A stretch of DNA of 64,000 nt, taken from contig NC_058189.1 in the NCBI RefSeq assembly GCF_907165205.1, positions 43,426,270-43,490,269 of the forward strand, written 5' to 3'. Source of the DNA: Coccinella septempunctata. Taxonomy: Eukaryota; Arthropoda; Insecta; Coleoptera; Coccinellidae. The stretch's first letter is position 1; each line of letters starts with the position of its first letter. This document shows positions 13,955-25,222 of the stretch, in pieces. Both the position numbers and the translations under genes were made by a program. The notes below the pieces were generated by a model, which saw only the letters and a program-made list of their open reading frames with translations, was not told where the DNA came from and searched no databases.

Positions 13955-14503
13955 TTAATTTAAGTTGTCATCTGTCACGTTTCTAATGTTAGGGGGTATG
14001 TTAGGGAAATTAATTATCTTTATTAGGCTGCCCTCTCTAAGGTTGAAATCTGATAGTTCGTTTAGTAAATGTCGATTATCTCTGTTCTTTAAAATCTCCA
14101 ATTGTTCTAGCATTGTTAGTTTATAAAAATTATGACCTTTATGTAATATTTTCAAGTTATCAAATTCTATGTTATGTTTACATTCGTTTATATGGCATCC
14201 TAATGCTGACTTGGGGTGATTTTTACTGTTTTCGTCGAAACGTTTTTTCATATTACGTGTAGTCATGCCGATGTAAAAGGCAGGACAGCTTGAACAATTT
14301 ATCTGATATACTCCACTTTCTTCCTCTCGTTTAGTTTTGGTTTTGTTGTTGACTAATAGGTTATCGATTGTTTTATGTCGTTTGTTTATCAGTGTGTAGT
14401 CGTATTTCGTAATATTTCGCTGTATATTTTCGTGTAAGCCTTTATAATATGGTACTGTTAAATAGAGTCTTCTTTTTGTGATATGGGGGTAGATTTTCTT
14501 CAT
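13955..14503 (-). CDS. Penelope-like GIY-YIG endonuclease fragment, left copy
   Basis: An intact 182-codon frame covering the C-terminal endonuclease part of a Penelope-type polyprotein. The GIY-YIG signature is GVYQINCSSC ... FYIGMTTRN, followed by the conserved Arg (KKRFDE). These endonucleases nick target DNA for reverse transcription. The reverse transcriptase domain is absent (5' truncation). It differs from the right copy by only a few residues (for example N/H after FDE and T/I in KLxMLE), so the pair is recent. It is not expected to be functional alone. Confidence 0.88.
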   Translation of the reverse strand: MKKIYPHITKRRLYLTVPYYKGLHENIQRNITKYDYTLINKRHKTIDNLLVNNKTKTKREEESGVYQINCSSCPAFYIGMTTRNMKKRFDENSKNHPKSALGCHINECKHNIEFDNLKILHKGHNFYKLTMLEQLEILKNRDNRHLLNELSDFNLREGSLIKIINFPNIPPNIRNVTDDNLN

Positions 14504-14563
14504 TGTTATTTTTTTTTATTGTGTTGTATACTTGGTCGATGTATTCTTTAGTGTATAGGTTAT

Positions 14564-15124
14564 TTGTGCCTAGTTGATATATTATACCACCCCCATATCA
14601 CAAAAAGAAGACTCTATTTAACAGTACCATATTATAAAGGCTTACACGAAAATATACAGCGAAATATTACGAAATACGACTACACACTGATGAACAAACG
14701 ACATAAAACAATCGATAACCTATTAGTCAACAACAAAACCAAAACTAAACGAGAGGAAGAAAGTGGAGTATATCAGATAAATTGTTCGAGCTGTCCTGCC
14801 TTTTACATCGGCATGACTACACGTAATATGAAAAAACGTTTCGACGAACACAGTAAAAATCACCCCAAGTCAGCATTAGGATGCCATATAAACGAATGTA
14901 AACATAACATAGAATTTGATAACTTGAAAATATTACATAAAGGTCATAATTTTTATAAACTAATAATGCTAGAACAATTGGAGATTTTAAAGAACAGAGA
15001 TAATCGACATTTACTAAACGAACTATCAGATTTCAACCTTAGAGAGGGCAGCCTAATAAAGATAATTAATTTCCCTAACATACCCCCTAACATTAGAAAC
15101 GTAAGAGATGACAACTTAAATTAA
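14564..15124 (+). CDS. Penelope-like GIY-YIG endonuclease fragment, right copy
   Basis: Mirror copy of the frame on the left arm, 186 codons. It has the same GVYQ...FYIGMTTRN signature and the Arg in KKRFDEH. The first codons come from the junction between the two copies, so the annotated start is not a native start. It has no reverse transcriptase. Confidence 0.88.
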   Translation: MCLVDILYHPHITKRRLYLTVPYYKGLHENIQRNITKYDYTLMNKRHKTIDNLLVNNKTKTKREEESGVYQINCSSCPAFYIGMTTRNMKKRFDEHSKNHPKSALGCHINECKHNIEFDNLKILHKGHNFYKLIMLEQLEILKNRDNRHLLNELSDFNLREGSLIKIINFPNIPPNIRNVRDDNLN

Positions 15125-15340
15125 CTTACACTTTCGTTTAGGCTACGTATCGAATAATTTCACCACATACCGACCAGAAGAAATTCAACAACAACATTCT
15201 TCCACATTGTTTGTTGTCGAGAGTCTAATGATTTTTATGAAAGAGACTACCTCATTGACGGTAAGAATGCACATTCTTACTACAATGCCTACATGAATTT
15301 AAGTGATGAAATTTTGAGAAAACACATTATATTTTTCAGC

Positions 15341-15378
15341 TGGCCTGATGATGGTTTGACAACGGAAATCGATCGCCA
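15341..15378 (+). ncRNA. Hammerhead-like ribozyme motif in right Penelope copy
   Basis: Same motif as the left copy: TGGC, CTGATGA, stem II, GAA, ATCGAT, C, GCCA. Stem II has one change that breaks the closing pair (AACG instead of AACC), so this copy is probably weaker. Confidence 0.5.
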
Positions 15379-15907
15379 AAGAGTAAAACTTTAAAAGAAG
15401 TGTGTTTTTTGTTTTTGTTTTATTATCCCTGTTGATACTCTTAACACACTATGGAAGCTTTCATCACCAAAACACTTGTTTCATCTCATAATTTCTTCAA
15501 ATCCATTATGTTGATTAAACTGAGATTGTTTAGCTGAAATTTAGGGGGGTTCATATAACTTATTCTTCAAATTTCCTTCTCCAAATTGCAGTCTTTTAAA
15601 TATAATCGATTTTTAAGTCAGAAAAAATGACATTACAGAAGGGCGAAAAAAGCAACCCCTATATTATGAAAGGAACCATTCTGATTTGTTCTGAAAAATT
15701 ACTTTTCGAATATTTCGCTATAATCTTGGTTTATGTTCGAGATATTCCAAACATTTGATTTAAGTATGTTCTATGTTTTATGTGATCTTTATTTTTCAAC
15801 GGAGTTTTCTAGTCGCAGATTTTTAGAATTCCGCCACCGGTTCTCAAAAATCCGTTTCTAAAATATTTAGTTTTTCGATTTCATTCCTGAAATGAGAAAT
15901 CTCATAT

Positions 15908-17362
15908 ACAAGGTGGTCCAATGAAAATTTAACACCTCTATTTGATGGTGATGTTTTTGGTTTACCTTAATCTGTCGTGAATTTTTGAATGTTACAAGCG
16001 TGTCAAACCTCAAACCCATTGTAAATTTTTAGTAGAATTAAAATTGTGTGTTCCTTAGAAGAAAGGTTGAAAATGATGAAATTATTTTTTAGAAATAACG
16101 AGAGCGGCCCTACTTAACGAACGAGATCCTGGAAAAAAGTATCCGCTACTTACTGATGGTTGCCAAATTTCACGCTACTAGTTCAGTCGGAAACAAACAG
16201 AGAGTTCGTGAAAGAGACGAAGCGAGAAACGCGGATGTCTTAGTTCATGTAGCAATAATGGATCCTATCTTTTATACTAGGAAATTGTCCAAGGTATCTG
16301 GTGTTTCACGCGCAACAATCATGTGAATCCTTAAATTAAAAAATATGAATTCCATCTTTATAAGATACGATTGGTTCAGGAAGTGAATGAGGATGATCAC
16401 GATCGCCAGTTCTGTGAAGTGGTCAGGGAAATGATTAATCAATCAAAACCACATGTTCGATATCTGTCTTTCGGACGAGTGTTCACTTCCCCTTAACGGA
16501 ATTGAACCGGCCTAACCACAGCCTTCTTAAACTCTAAAAAAGATAAAGACGGCTGTGGCCTAACTGTCGGTTTTGGTCAGATGAAATTCCAAGATTATTT
16601 CGTGAGGCGCATACTCAGCTTCCCCAAAAATTGAATATTTGGACGGGTTTTTGAGGAAATCTCATAATTGACCCTTTTTTATCCCCGGTAATCTCACTGG
16701 ACTAATTTATTTAGATCTGTTGGAGAAAGCTAATTTTCCATCCCTCTTGCAAGTAGTGAAGGCAGAAGACCATCATTTTCCATGGCGCATCTTATTTCGT
16801 TCAACCGGTGTTTCAGTTTTTAGATGAAAAATTTCCTCACGTGTGGAATAGGAGAAGGAGGCATATTGAGTGGCCACCCAGATCACCTGATCTAGCCCCA
16901 CTGGACTTTTTTCCATGGGGTTACATGAAATCCAAGATTTACGATACCCAGCCTGAGTCTGGATGATTTGCGAACTCGAATCATTAATGAATGCTGTCAA
17001 ATTACACCAGAATTCTTTAGTAATGTACGTGAACGTTTTCAACATTCAATAAACAAATCACGAAGATAAGTACTCTTCCACTATTTCACCTGTCATTTCG
17101 TTATCCATGAAGATTTTGAAGCGAAATTTCAGGATCAGAAAGTACTCGATAAGATCATCAATATGAGGCATCACAACACCCCTCACCCTATTCAAAATCA
17201 AAGAATTGTGTTACCCCCGTCAGGGGGTTGAAGTTAAGGGGATGTAAAGAGCGGAAAAGTTGTTCCTCTTCGAATCAGAAATTTACATGTCCGATCGATT
17301 TTCCACATCTTTCTTTTAAAGCCGAAAAATCGAGGTGTTAAGTTTTCGTTGGAGCACACTGT
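15908..17362 (+). mobile_element. Decayed mariner-like transposon
   Basis: Ends: ACAAGGTGGTCCAATGAAAA at the left and an inverted, diverged match (TTTTCGTTGGAGCACACTGT) at the right. Between 16100 and 17060 are scattered frames of a Tc1/mariner superfamily transposase: NIWTGFL, then IEWPPRSPDLAPLDFFPWGY (near 16870-16925), then a tail like LRTRIINECCQITPEFFSNV. Stops and frameshifts make it inactive. A second copy lies at 34225-35099. Confidence 0.75.
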
Positions 17363-17753
17363 ACATTCGATTTACTTCAGTGCTCTTTCTAGCGTTTCTA
17401 AAGAAGTGTAGATTCAATTTATTTGTATAAGTCAGATTAAATTCTCCTTTTGAAATATGTTTTCCAAATATGAAAATGCGGGCAAATATAAGAATTTTGT
17501 TTCAAAATAATATTGGGGTTGGTTTTTTCTCGTTGTAATGACATTTCTTGCTTAAAAAAATCAAGGTAAACTTGGAAAACTGTAATTTCACCCGAATTAT
17601 TCATATTTCTCAAACGCCCTTTTTGCGGAGATATGAAATAAAAATGATTATTTAGCCCTAGCTGCAAAGGGATGTAACTTGATGGGAAAGTGGTTTTGTA
17701 CGAAAAAATATATAAAAGACCACCTTCATTTTGGGTGAGAAATCTATAGGTAC

Positions 17754-18300
17754 ACACAGTTTGTCCCAAAACTAGTGGATCAAACGTCACACCACGATAG
17801 ATTAAACCAAATATTATCGAATGACACCAACATTAGTTCAGCGAAAATGTACCGTTCCAAAATAATCAGAATTTTATTATACCTGAAGTTGCCGATTTTC
17901 TAACTATTTTTCTCAATCACAGGGCCAGTTTGTGAAAAAGGATATCAATTTTAAATTATATTGAACTAAGATTATTGTTTTATCTCCCCTAATTGAAATT
18001 ATTTTAAGTAGTTAATCGATAACCTAAATAAATGTAAATTAAAACAATTGTTTTTTTCTACATGATTTTCATTACTCCGAATGAACCCCCTCTATAGGGG
18101 TGATATATGGGAGAAAAACGCTAGGCTTAATCACAAATTGACCTTGTGATTGAAAAAATAGTTCGACAATCGGCAACTTTAGGTTAGGTTTTTTCAGAAA
18201 CGGTACATTTTCGATCAACTAATGTTGGTGTCATTCGATAGTATTTGATCTACTCTATCGTGGTGTGACGTTTGATTCACTAGTTTTGGGACACCCTGTA
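17754..18300. mobile_element. Foldback MITE, GTCCCAAAACTAGTG family, copy 1
   Basis: The inverted ends read TGTCCCAAAACTAGTGGATC (left, first bases degenerate) and GATTCACTAGTTTTGGGACA with CCCTGTA after it (right). The arms stay complementary for about 200 bases. It has no transposase. A related copy lies at 32890-33897. Confidence 0.75.
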
Positions 18301-18625
18301 TAATCCTGAATGAAGAAACCTTGAAATAGGTGGCAGTTATAAACTGAATCTGAAATGGTTAAAGGGATATTATTGGAATATCAGCAATGCATATTCATTC
18401 GAATTAACGTTCCCTGAACTTTTAAACTTTGTTTCTCAAGCAGGAGTACTGAATTGCATACAAAGTGAATAACCGACATATCATCCAAAATTACAGGATT
18501 TAATAAGCCTGAAAACAAACATCATCATAACTCAGGACTAGCATAAAATAGGTACTATCTCCCAAAAACATCCTGAGATCTAACAGCTCCCTCAATACAG
18601 CCAGTAGGTTCATTTACCTGAAGTA

Positions 18626-18738
18626 ATCTACGACAGTTTCATAACCAAACTTGAAGTCTCTTTTATTTTAAAGCTTCCTTCAACCTCAATAAAAATGATC
18701 CTAAAGGCAGCTTTAAGCCTAAATTTTATTATGAAACT
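18626..18738. repeat. Short foldback repeat (GTTTCATAA type)
   Basis: CAGTTTCATAA...AAAGCTTCC on the left mirrors GCTTTAAGCC...TTATGAAACTG on the right. The same units recur several times at 25381-25682, so this is a single unit of that family. Confidence 0.55.
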
Positions 18739-19171
18739 GGACATATAATTATACTTATAAAATGCTGAATGTGAACTGAATAACATTATTCTCATTAGAG
18801 ATGGTTTTCTAATTGTCCACGTGTTGCGCTACCACGATAGCTTTTATGGTGCCGAAACATGCGTAGAGGAGAAAAATTCATCGTTGGTGAAAATCATGTG
18901 ATTTGGTTCTTCAGATCACTTATGGATTTATCGGCCACATCATTTCAATATAATATGCAGAATTTGGTCGAGATCTAACGTGTCTTATAATAATACTTCA
19001 GGACAAACATGTCAATTCGCTTTAGAAATCACATATCTCAATTCTAGAAGCTCGTATTATTAGTTAAAAATAACACCTGAGTGTAACACGCTTAAAAATA
19101 ACTCAATCAATTTGAATAACACACAAATATAATTCTAGATTAATTTTCAATCTGTCACATTCAATCCTTAC

Positions 19172-19241
19172 CTGCAGCCTTCCAACGTAATTGTTTTTTA
19201 CTTCTAGGTTTCGGATGGGGTTTGACGTTTGTATTCCCCAT
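19172..19241 (-). CDS. FN3/Ig sarcomere-type protein, exon 1 (start)
   Basis: A 70-base first coding exon. The ATG at 19241 starts MGNTNVKPHPKPRSKKQLRW, and the exon ends GCAG at a strong GTAAGG donor in phase 1. The left-over G joins AT at 13024 to make the Asp that opens the first FN3 linker. The short basic leader has no signal peptide. MG at the start invites an N-myristoylation test, but Val at position 6 does not fit the usual consensus. The join is inferred from matching phase and from the lack of other candidates in 13.0-19.2 kb. Confidence 0.7.
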
Positions 19242-21153
19242 AACGAAAATATTAATTTTCACATGTTGTTGGATCGCCGCACCACCGTCTCACATCTCTC
19301 CCGGTTACTTTATATTTAGACTACAGTCTACTGACTCTCTGGTTGAAAAACTGATTTCCTGCTATATTCGTCCCACCAGTACAATATAATTGCTTTTTGG
19401 ATAGGTTCGATGCGATCAATGTTTACAAATTAATTATAGGGCATTTGCGGGACTCCACCTAACCTCCTTACGTCATCCCCATTGTTTGTGCCGAAAATTT
19501 AGCTACGCATCAATATTGGACCAATATAATTTCGACATTGTAGACAGAGTAATTATTTATTTGATAACAATAATCTTTTAAACATAAAAGTGCTCAGATC
19601 CAGCAGTACAGCGGTACGAAAACCCGTGAAAGAAACGAAAACCAGAATCGTTCACCCCTTATATTTCTCTGGAAAAATCCTTCGACAATAACGAATGAAA
19701 TTTATAAGTCATTAGCTACTTATTAGACAGAATTCTCCAGCGAAGATAATGATAATAATTACACCACATTGGGGTATTCTTTGCTCGATATTTGGCAGTG
19801 CAATTATATCGTATGAACAAAAGTACAAACAAATTGGACTATGGACTAGTATATGTGTGAAGTTGGCTAAGCACTTAACTTATCACGAAAAGTGCTAGGA
19901 CAACTATATTATAAGTTCAAAATTTTTCAGAAAATGAGAGGGCAAAAATTCAAACGGGATATTTATATATAGCACCATCTGTTTCAGACTTTGAAATTCA
20001 TTTTTTCTGGGCTAGCATTTCGTGAAATGTCATTTCTCTTTTTCTATTTGTGTGAAGAACTGGAAACTGCATCTATGGATGAACTAATGCCTGGTTACAC
20101 CGACAAATCAAATCTTTTTTTTTAAAGGTGGCACAAAAACGTAAGAGAGAGGGGAGGGACATTCAGAATAAATAACCCTTTACTGAGCTAACATGTTAAT
20201 CCTGTAGAAAATTAAAACGTATCTACATAACCTTGCATAAAATTCAAATATAAATATCCTAAAGACAAAAACAATACACAATGTAGAATGAATAACATTA
20301 AATATGAGGTCAAAAAAATAAAACTGTTGTTACAGAGATAAAGCCATGTAAAGAACGCAATAATCTAGGAGAAAAAATTCGAAATAGAATAAAACGGTAA
20401 TCAGAAATTATTTTAAATATTACTTCAAATCACTGAGAGGTTAAATCTCAATATTATTGAGTCGTTTAGAATCTCGACTATCAATTATAATGTGAAAAAG
20501 ATTGATCAGGTATGTAGTCATAGATTACACATCCGATAAACCTCTTAAACCTGTTGAAATTATGATGGGTAACTGCATATATATACAGGGTGTTTTCCAT
20601 TACCTTGAATTTGAGTAAAGCCTCAATGAGTCCGGACCTGATTGTTGTTCAATTTTAATAATTTGTTTTATTGAAATTTGAATTTCAGTCTTATCGATCG
20701 GTAATTTCAGGAGTTCTAGCCAAACGAAAATTTGAGAAATTTTAGATAAATCCCTGTATAAAACACCTTCAGTTCTATATTTTTACCAACATACGCATAG
20801 TAATGAATTGAAGGAAGACTTATCCAATTCGCTAAATTTATACTTATCGACCTTGGAAATGAATATTCGTAAATTACACCACATGATATTTAACTTTCTC
20901 TACTTCGAATAATTTCACAGGATAATCTTACTAGAATTGCGAGAATTCTGAAACAGTTCATAGTTATTCATCGAAAAATTTTTCAATAATTCTGGCAAAC
21001 CTATTTATTCGAAATTGGTCAAAATTTCTTCTTATAATGAGTGAAATTTTTTAAATATGCCTAAAAAAAATGTCATTTCCACTGAAGTTTCACTGGCTAT
21101 TTCTTTCAGAAAATTCGACCACTTGCTTAGCGCTCTCCGAATGCCAAAGGGAA
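19242..21153. other. 5' flank of the FN3/Ig gene
   Basis: No coding exon recognised. A fragment at 20585-20780 starts ACAGGGTGTTTTCCATTACC, like the tips of the MITE families in this window, but no matching right end was found. A 5' untranslated exon and promoter may lie here but could not be placed. Confidence 0.4.
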
Positions 21154-22299
21154 CAGTGGCGGCCCGTCAGGGACGGCAGGGTCGGCAGTGCCGACCCAAA
21201 ATTTCGCGAGCGGCAAAAAGGTTAATTCTCACTTGTGTAAAATAATAATGTATTAGAAATTCTCCAAACATAACATAGCTCTCAATAAAATTTATAAAAA
21301 TATTAGGTATATGATATCTGATATCAATGGAATATGGAACTTCTTTGAAATACGCTGTTTCAATTTATATCCCACATCTACTCGGTCCGTAGACAAAATA
21401 CGCTCATCTCCAATCGAGCTATGAAGACAGCGCCGCAGATGCTTTCTCTAGCGACCGAGTGACCGACCGTTCGTTCTGTTCATTCAGGTACGGCACGCCG
21501 GATCTAGTTTGTAAACATATCGAAGGAGCGCTAATATCAATGAGTCAAATTGCTTCTAACTTGAATAATTTTTGTTGGAATTTCATTCGGATAACAATTA
21601 AAATGAGATTAGCCTCTTATTTAATGTTTTTTCCGCCAATATCCGATAGTTTCAGTTGCACATAACAAATTACAAGAGATCGCTGTTATTTAAAACGAAT
21701 TTTTATCGTATTTGTTAATTTTCATAAACGTGAGTGCTGAATATATAACACTAATGAAATTCCGACAACTTTTTAAGAACTTTTCAAAGAATAAAGACCA
21801 AAACTATGATGAAAGTTGATATTGTTGGCTCAATACTTCGCACGGTGTAGGACATGTAGGTCCGGCAGGCAGCGACCCTGCCGACCCTAGAATGCCTCTC
21901 TTCGGGTAACTCGAAGAATGATCGTTCGGGATATCTCGATTCTATCGTTTGCGCTCGAGGTGATGTTAATTTCTCGCAATTCTCAATTTCGTTAGAATGC
22001 ACTTTTGATTGTTTTTCCAATTTTATTTTATGGATAAACATTTTTAGAGTATTTTTATTTGTTATATATATTTTCGGTTCTTATTTTCATATTTGTTCCG
22101 AAATTATGTTTATTTTTCAAGGGGTATGCAGGGCCAAAATAGTTATTTCTCAATCATTTTTTATTTTCCGGATTATCTTCAGAGATTATTGAAACAGAAA
22201 CAAAAATTTTGGCGAAACTTCACTACGAAAAACTAACGCACCGAGTGTAGTACCCCATGGTGATGTGGAAACCTGCATAATACATAGGTATAGAAAATA

Positions 22300-22331
<32 letters not shown>

Positions 22332-22369
22332 CCTGCCGACCCACGATAAATATGCTCGAGCCGCCACTG
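21154..22369. mobile_element. Non-autonomous hAT element with 8-bp target duplication
   Basis: The terminal inverted repeats are CAGTGGCGGC (left) and GCCGCCACTG (right). The element is flanked by a perfect 8-bp direct repeat, AAAGGGAA (21146-21153 and 22370-22377). Eight-base duplications and CAGTG tips are hAT hallmarks. The GTCGGCAG/CTGCCGACC motif is repeated inside near both ends. No transposase is encoded. An (AT)n run precedes the right end at about 22310-22331. Confidence 0.9.
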
Positions 22370-22377
22370 AAAGGGAA

Positions 22378-24217
22378 TTTTTTACACCTTCTTGGACAAT
22401 GATAGGAGTTACAGAGAATGTAATACCTTTATGTTCCCTAGAGTTCTCTAAGCTCTTTCCGCAAAAAGCTGTAAAATTTGATTCGTTCTTCTAGCTTGAT
22501 TATCGAGATATTTAAACTTTTATTGCAAGCCATTCTAGGAAGCATGATGCAATCGATGCGTAGAAATACTTTATGTTTTTCTCTAGCAGGGAGTTAGGTT
22601 ACTAATGTAACAATATACTATGGAATACAGAATGACTTTTAGACTTGGGAATACATCTCAACAGCAATAAGCACTGTTTCTTTGGCCATTTTCCAGATTC
22701 CATTCGGTCGAAAAGGCATAACGCTACTAAAACAAAGCTCTGGTCAACTATCTACTAAGAACTTCAATCGTTTTCACAGTGGAAAGAGAATAAAAATATC
22801 GTTGTTGAATTGTATTGGAATGGGGATGTGTCTGAAAATATTTCGGTATCCTTGGTGAAATTAGAAGTATACAAGTTGGAGAAATCATCCATGAAACACA
22901 TCCTTATACGACTCTAGATAGTTTGTGATCTGAATTATCCTAAATCCACCACATAAACGAGAAGACGGAAGCAAGCTTATGGATGTACGTATTTGTCTCA
23001 TCATTTTTTAACCGAGGTGGTTCATTTACGGAATGATTCGGTACGATATCTTCTATTTTCCATTTCTGACAAATAAATATTAAAACAACAATGTGAAAAT
23101 CAGGAAAATATGTTCAGAAACATTGTAATCAATCAGAATTATTCATAAAAATTGTTACCATCAAACATTAGATTTTCGATGATATCAGTGCTATATTCGA
23201 ATCCTTTTCAACTTTGAAGATAAGAGCTTTACTATCCTTAGTAAGGTTTTTAGTGCAATGACTTATCATTGATTAAGAAATATTGTATGGCCAAACAGTA
23301 AATATGGCTAACAAAATTTGAAAGCCAGCAAGAAATTCAAATATTCTTTATATAAATATGCTTCATAAATATGTCGCTATTTCAGGAAATTCATCTCTGC
23401 ATGTGTTCAAGTAAAGGATCCTACAAGCATAGGTCCATTTTCACATTACATATTTTCTAAATTAAGGGAATTTGGGATGAATGAGTTATTTTGAATAATT
23501 TTTGAACCAGGTATATTGCATATTTTCAAAAACTTATTGTGTGTAAGATATATGTAGGACTCTAACCTTTTTTAGTTTTATACCGTGGTGCTTATCATGA
23601 TATTGAATATTTCCAATGAAAAAATAATGAGCCACTGCTTTATTCAGAGGAAAAAACTTTTATATGACTGTTCTTCGTTTCGCAATAAAATACCAATATT
23701 TATTTTGTATTTTGTATTACCTTGAATAATTGCAATAATGGAGAGCTACTTGTATGTACTGATACCCTAAATCATAAAATAAAACAAATTTCGTTGTATC
23801 ATAGCTAATGTTTATACGAAACGTTTGAAATGAAATCTTGCAAAGATTATTATATTCAAATATTCATGTCGATTAAATTGGAAAAGACCCTGTATAAGGC
23901 TAATTTCCATCCATTTATTCGTTATTGAACGAATATCTAATTGAATTTTTGAAAAGTTCGTAGATTCATTACAGAAAATTTGAAGTAAACTGAAGATAAT
24001 CTACTTTCTGTTTTAACTGAGAAAAATACCACAATTATCAATTTCTAGGATATCCCATGAAACAATCGATATCAAATCTGTTTATTGATATTTCGTTTGG
24101 ATTTCTGCAATGGCGATATTGGTAATCCAAAAATTTCTGAGTCAATAGATTTCGAACTGGAAAGAGTATATTCAAGAAATAAATGAAAAATCAAAAATAA
24201 TAAGTATATCAAGATTC
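22378..24217. other. Intergenic, no gene seen
   Basis: AT-rich, with no supported coding region. A TTTATT at 24082-24087 reads AATAAA on the minus strand, 131 bases beyond the lactate dehydrogenase stop, and may be its poly(A) signal. Confidence 0.45.
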
Positions 24218-25222
24218 TCAAAAAGCTATATCTTTTTGAACATCCCATAAGATCTTCGCTGATTCCTGTATCTTCTTCACTTCGTCGTCACTTAGCGATA
24301 GTAAAATGATTTCGTTTATGCCTTTCGATCCAAGAACTGTTGGCAGTGATAAGAAAACATCGTCTTTGATATCATAGAATCCTTTAACGTTAACACTTAG
24401 CATATGAATCGAGTAAACGTTGTCTAAAATATCTCTTACTATATTGGCAACAGCATAACCGATTGCCCAAGAGGTGTAACCTTTTAGTTTAATAACATCA
24501 TAAGCTCCTTGAACGACTGATTTATGAATATCTACGAATTTTTCAGGATCCGAATCAGTACCCATTGTAGGATGGATGTCTTTGATGAATAATCCTGCGA
24601 TGTTAACGCCAGACCAAACAGGTACGCTGGAATCACCATGTTCACCTATGACGTTGCCATGAACGCTGTTGGCTGCAATGCCGAACTTCTGAGCTAAAAG
24701 GACTCTGAATCTGGCAGAATCCAAATCGCATCCTGATCCGAATACCCTTTCTGGAGGGAAACCACTGAGCTTCCAAGCTACGTAGGTTAGTACATCACAA
24801 GGATTACTGACAATCAATAGAATGCAGTTGGGTGAATGTTCAGCCAAGGCAGGTATGATTTTTTTGAACACTTCTACATTTCTCTGTACGAGATTCAGTC
24901 TACTTTCACCTTCTTGTTGTCTCACGCCAGCTGTTACAACGCAAACTCTTGAATTCTTGGTGAGAGCATAATCCGTACCTCCAGACACTTGGCTATTACT
25001 CAGGAATGGTGTAGCATGTTGAAGATCTAAGACTTCTCCAGCAACCTTCCTACCATCCATGTCAACTAAGACAATGTTCTTGGAAATTTCTTGTGTAAGG
25101 AGAGCACTAACAGCTCCCATTCCAACAGCTCCAATGCCAACCACTGTCACCTTCGTTTCTGTACTTTCCACATGAGGAGCTATGTGTCGCATGCATTTTT
25201 CGACAGTTTCTATTGTAGACAT
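24218..25222 (-). CDS. Ldh: L-lactate dehydrogenase
   Basis: Cytosolic NAD-dependent enzyme interconverting pyruvate and lactate. At 334 residues it is full length for the family. Seen: Rossmann motif GIGAVG at 29-34, NAD-ribose Asp in VDMD near 54, mobile loop AGVRQQEGESR with Arg101, the Gln that favours lactate over malate, and catalytic Arg108. Also Asp168 and substrate-binding Arg171 in LDSAR, catalytic His195 in GEHGDSS, and Thr250 in KGYTSWAIG. An Asp stands at 166 (GCDLDSAR), where Asn is usual. The frame is one exon. It could be a natural single-exon gene or an old intact retrocopy; no poly(A) tract or target duplication was seen. All catalytic residues are present, so activity is likely. 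Confidence 0.97.
   Translation of the reverse strand: MSTIETVEKCMRHIAPHVESTETKVTVVGIGAVGMGAVSALLTQEISKNIVLVDMDGRKVAGEVLDLQHATPFLSNSQVSGGTDYALTKNSRVCVVTAGVRQQEGESRLNLVQRNVEVFKKIIPALAEHSPNCILLIVSNPCDVLTYVAWKLSGFPPERVFGSGCDLDSARFRVLLAQKFGIAANSVHGNVIGEHGDSSVPVWSGVNIAGLFIKDIHPTMGTDSDPEKFVDIHKSVVQGAYDVIKLKGYTSWAIGYAVANIVRDILDNVYSIHMLSVNVKGFYDIKDDVFLSLPTVLGSKGINEIILLSLSDDEVKKIQESAKILWDVQKDIAF

Larger units (their letters stand above)
13645..15469. mobile_element. Head-to-head pair of Penelope-like element copies (long palindrome)
   Basis: Two nearly identical 5'-truncated Penelope-like (PLE) copies point outward from a short centre, with their 5' sides facing each other. The arms are about 13642-14490 and 14588-15436. 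Each arm carries a GIY-YIG endonuclease frame followed by a pseudo-LTR-like tail with a hammerhead-like motif. The left copy runs further 5' into the centre: a frame (YQLGTNNLYTKEYIDQVY) continues there but is out of phase with the endonuclease frame across a run of A. The dimer is flanked by a perfect 16-bp direct repeat, AAACACTTGTTTCATC (13629-13644 and 15470-15485), so it probably integrated as one unit. Confidence 0.9.
13025..19171 (-). other. Intron 1 of the FN3/Ig gene
   Basis: A 6.1-kb phase-1 intron between GCAG/GTAAGG at 19171 and TTCTAG at 13025. It is filled largely by mobile elements: MITEs at 13106-13605 and 17754-18300, a Penelope pair at 13645-15469 and a mariner-like element at 15908-17362. 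No further exons were seen. Confidence 0.75.
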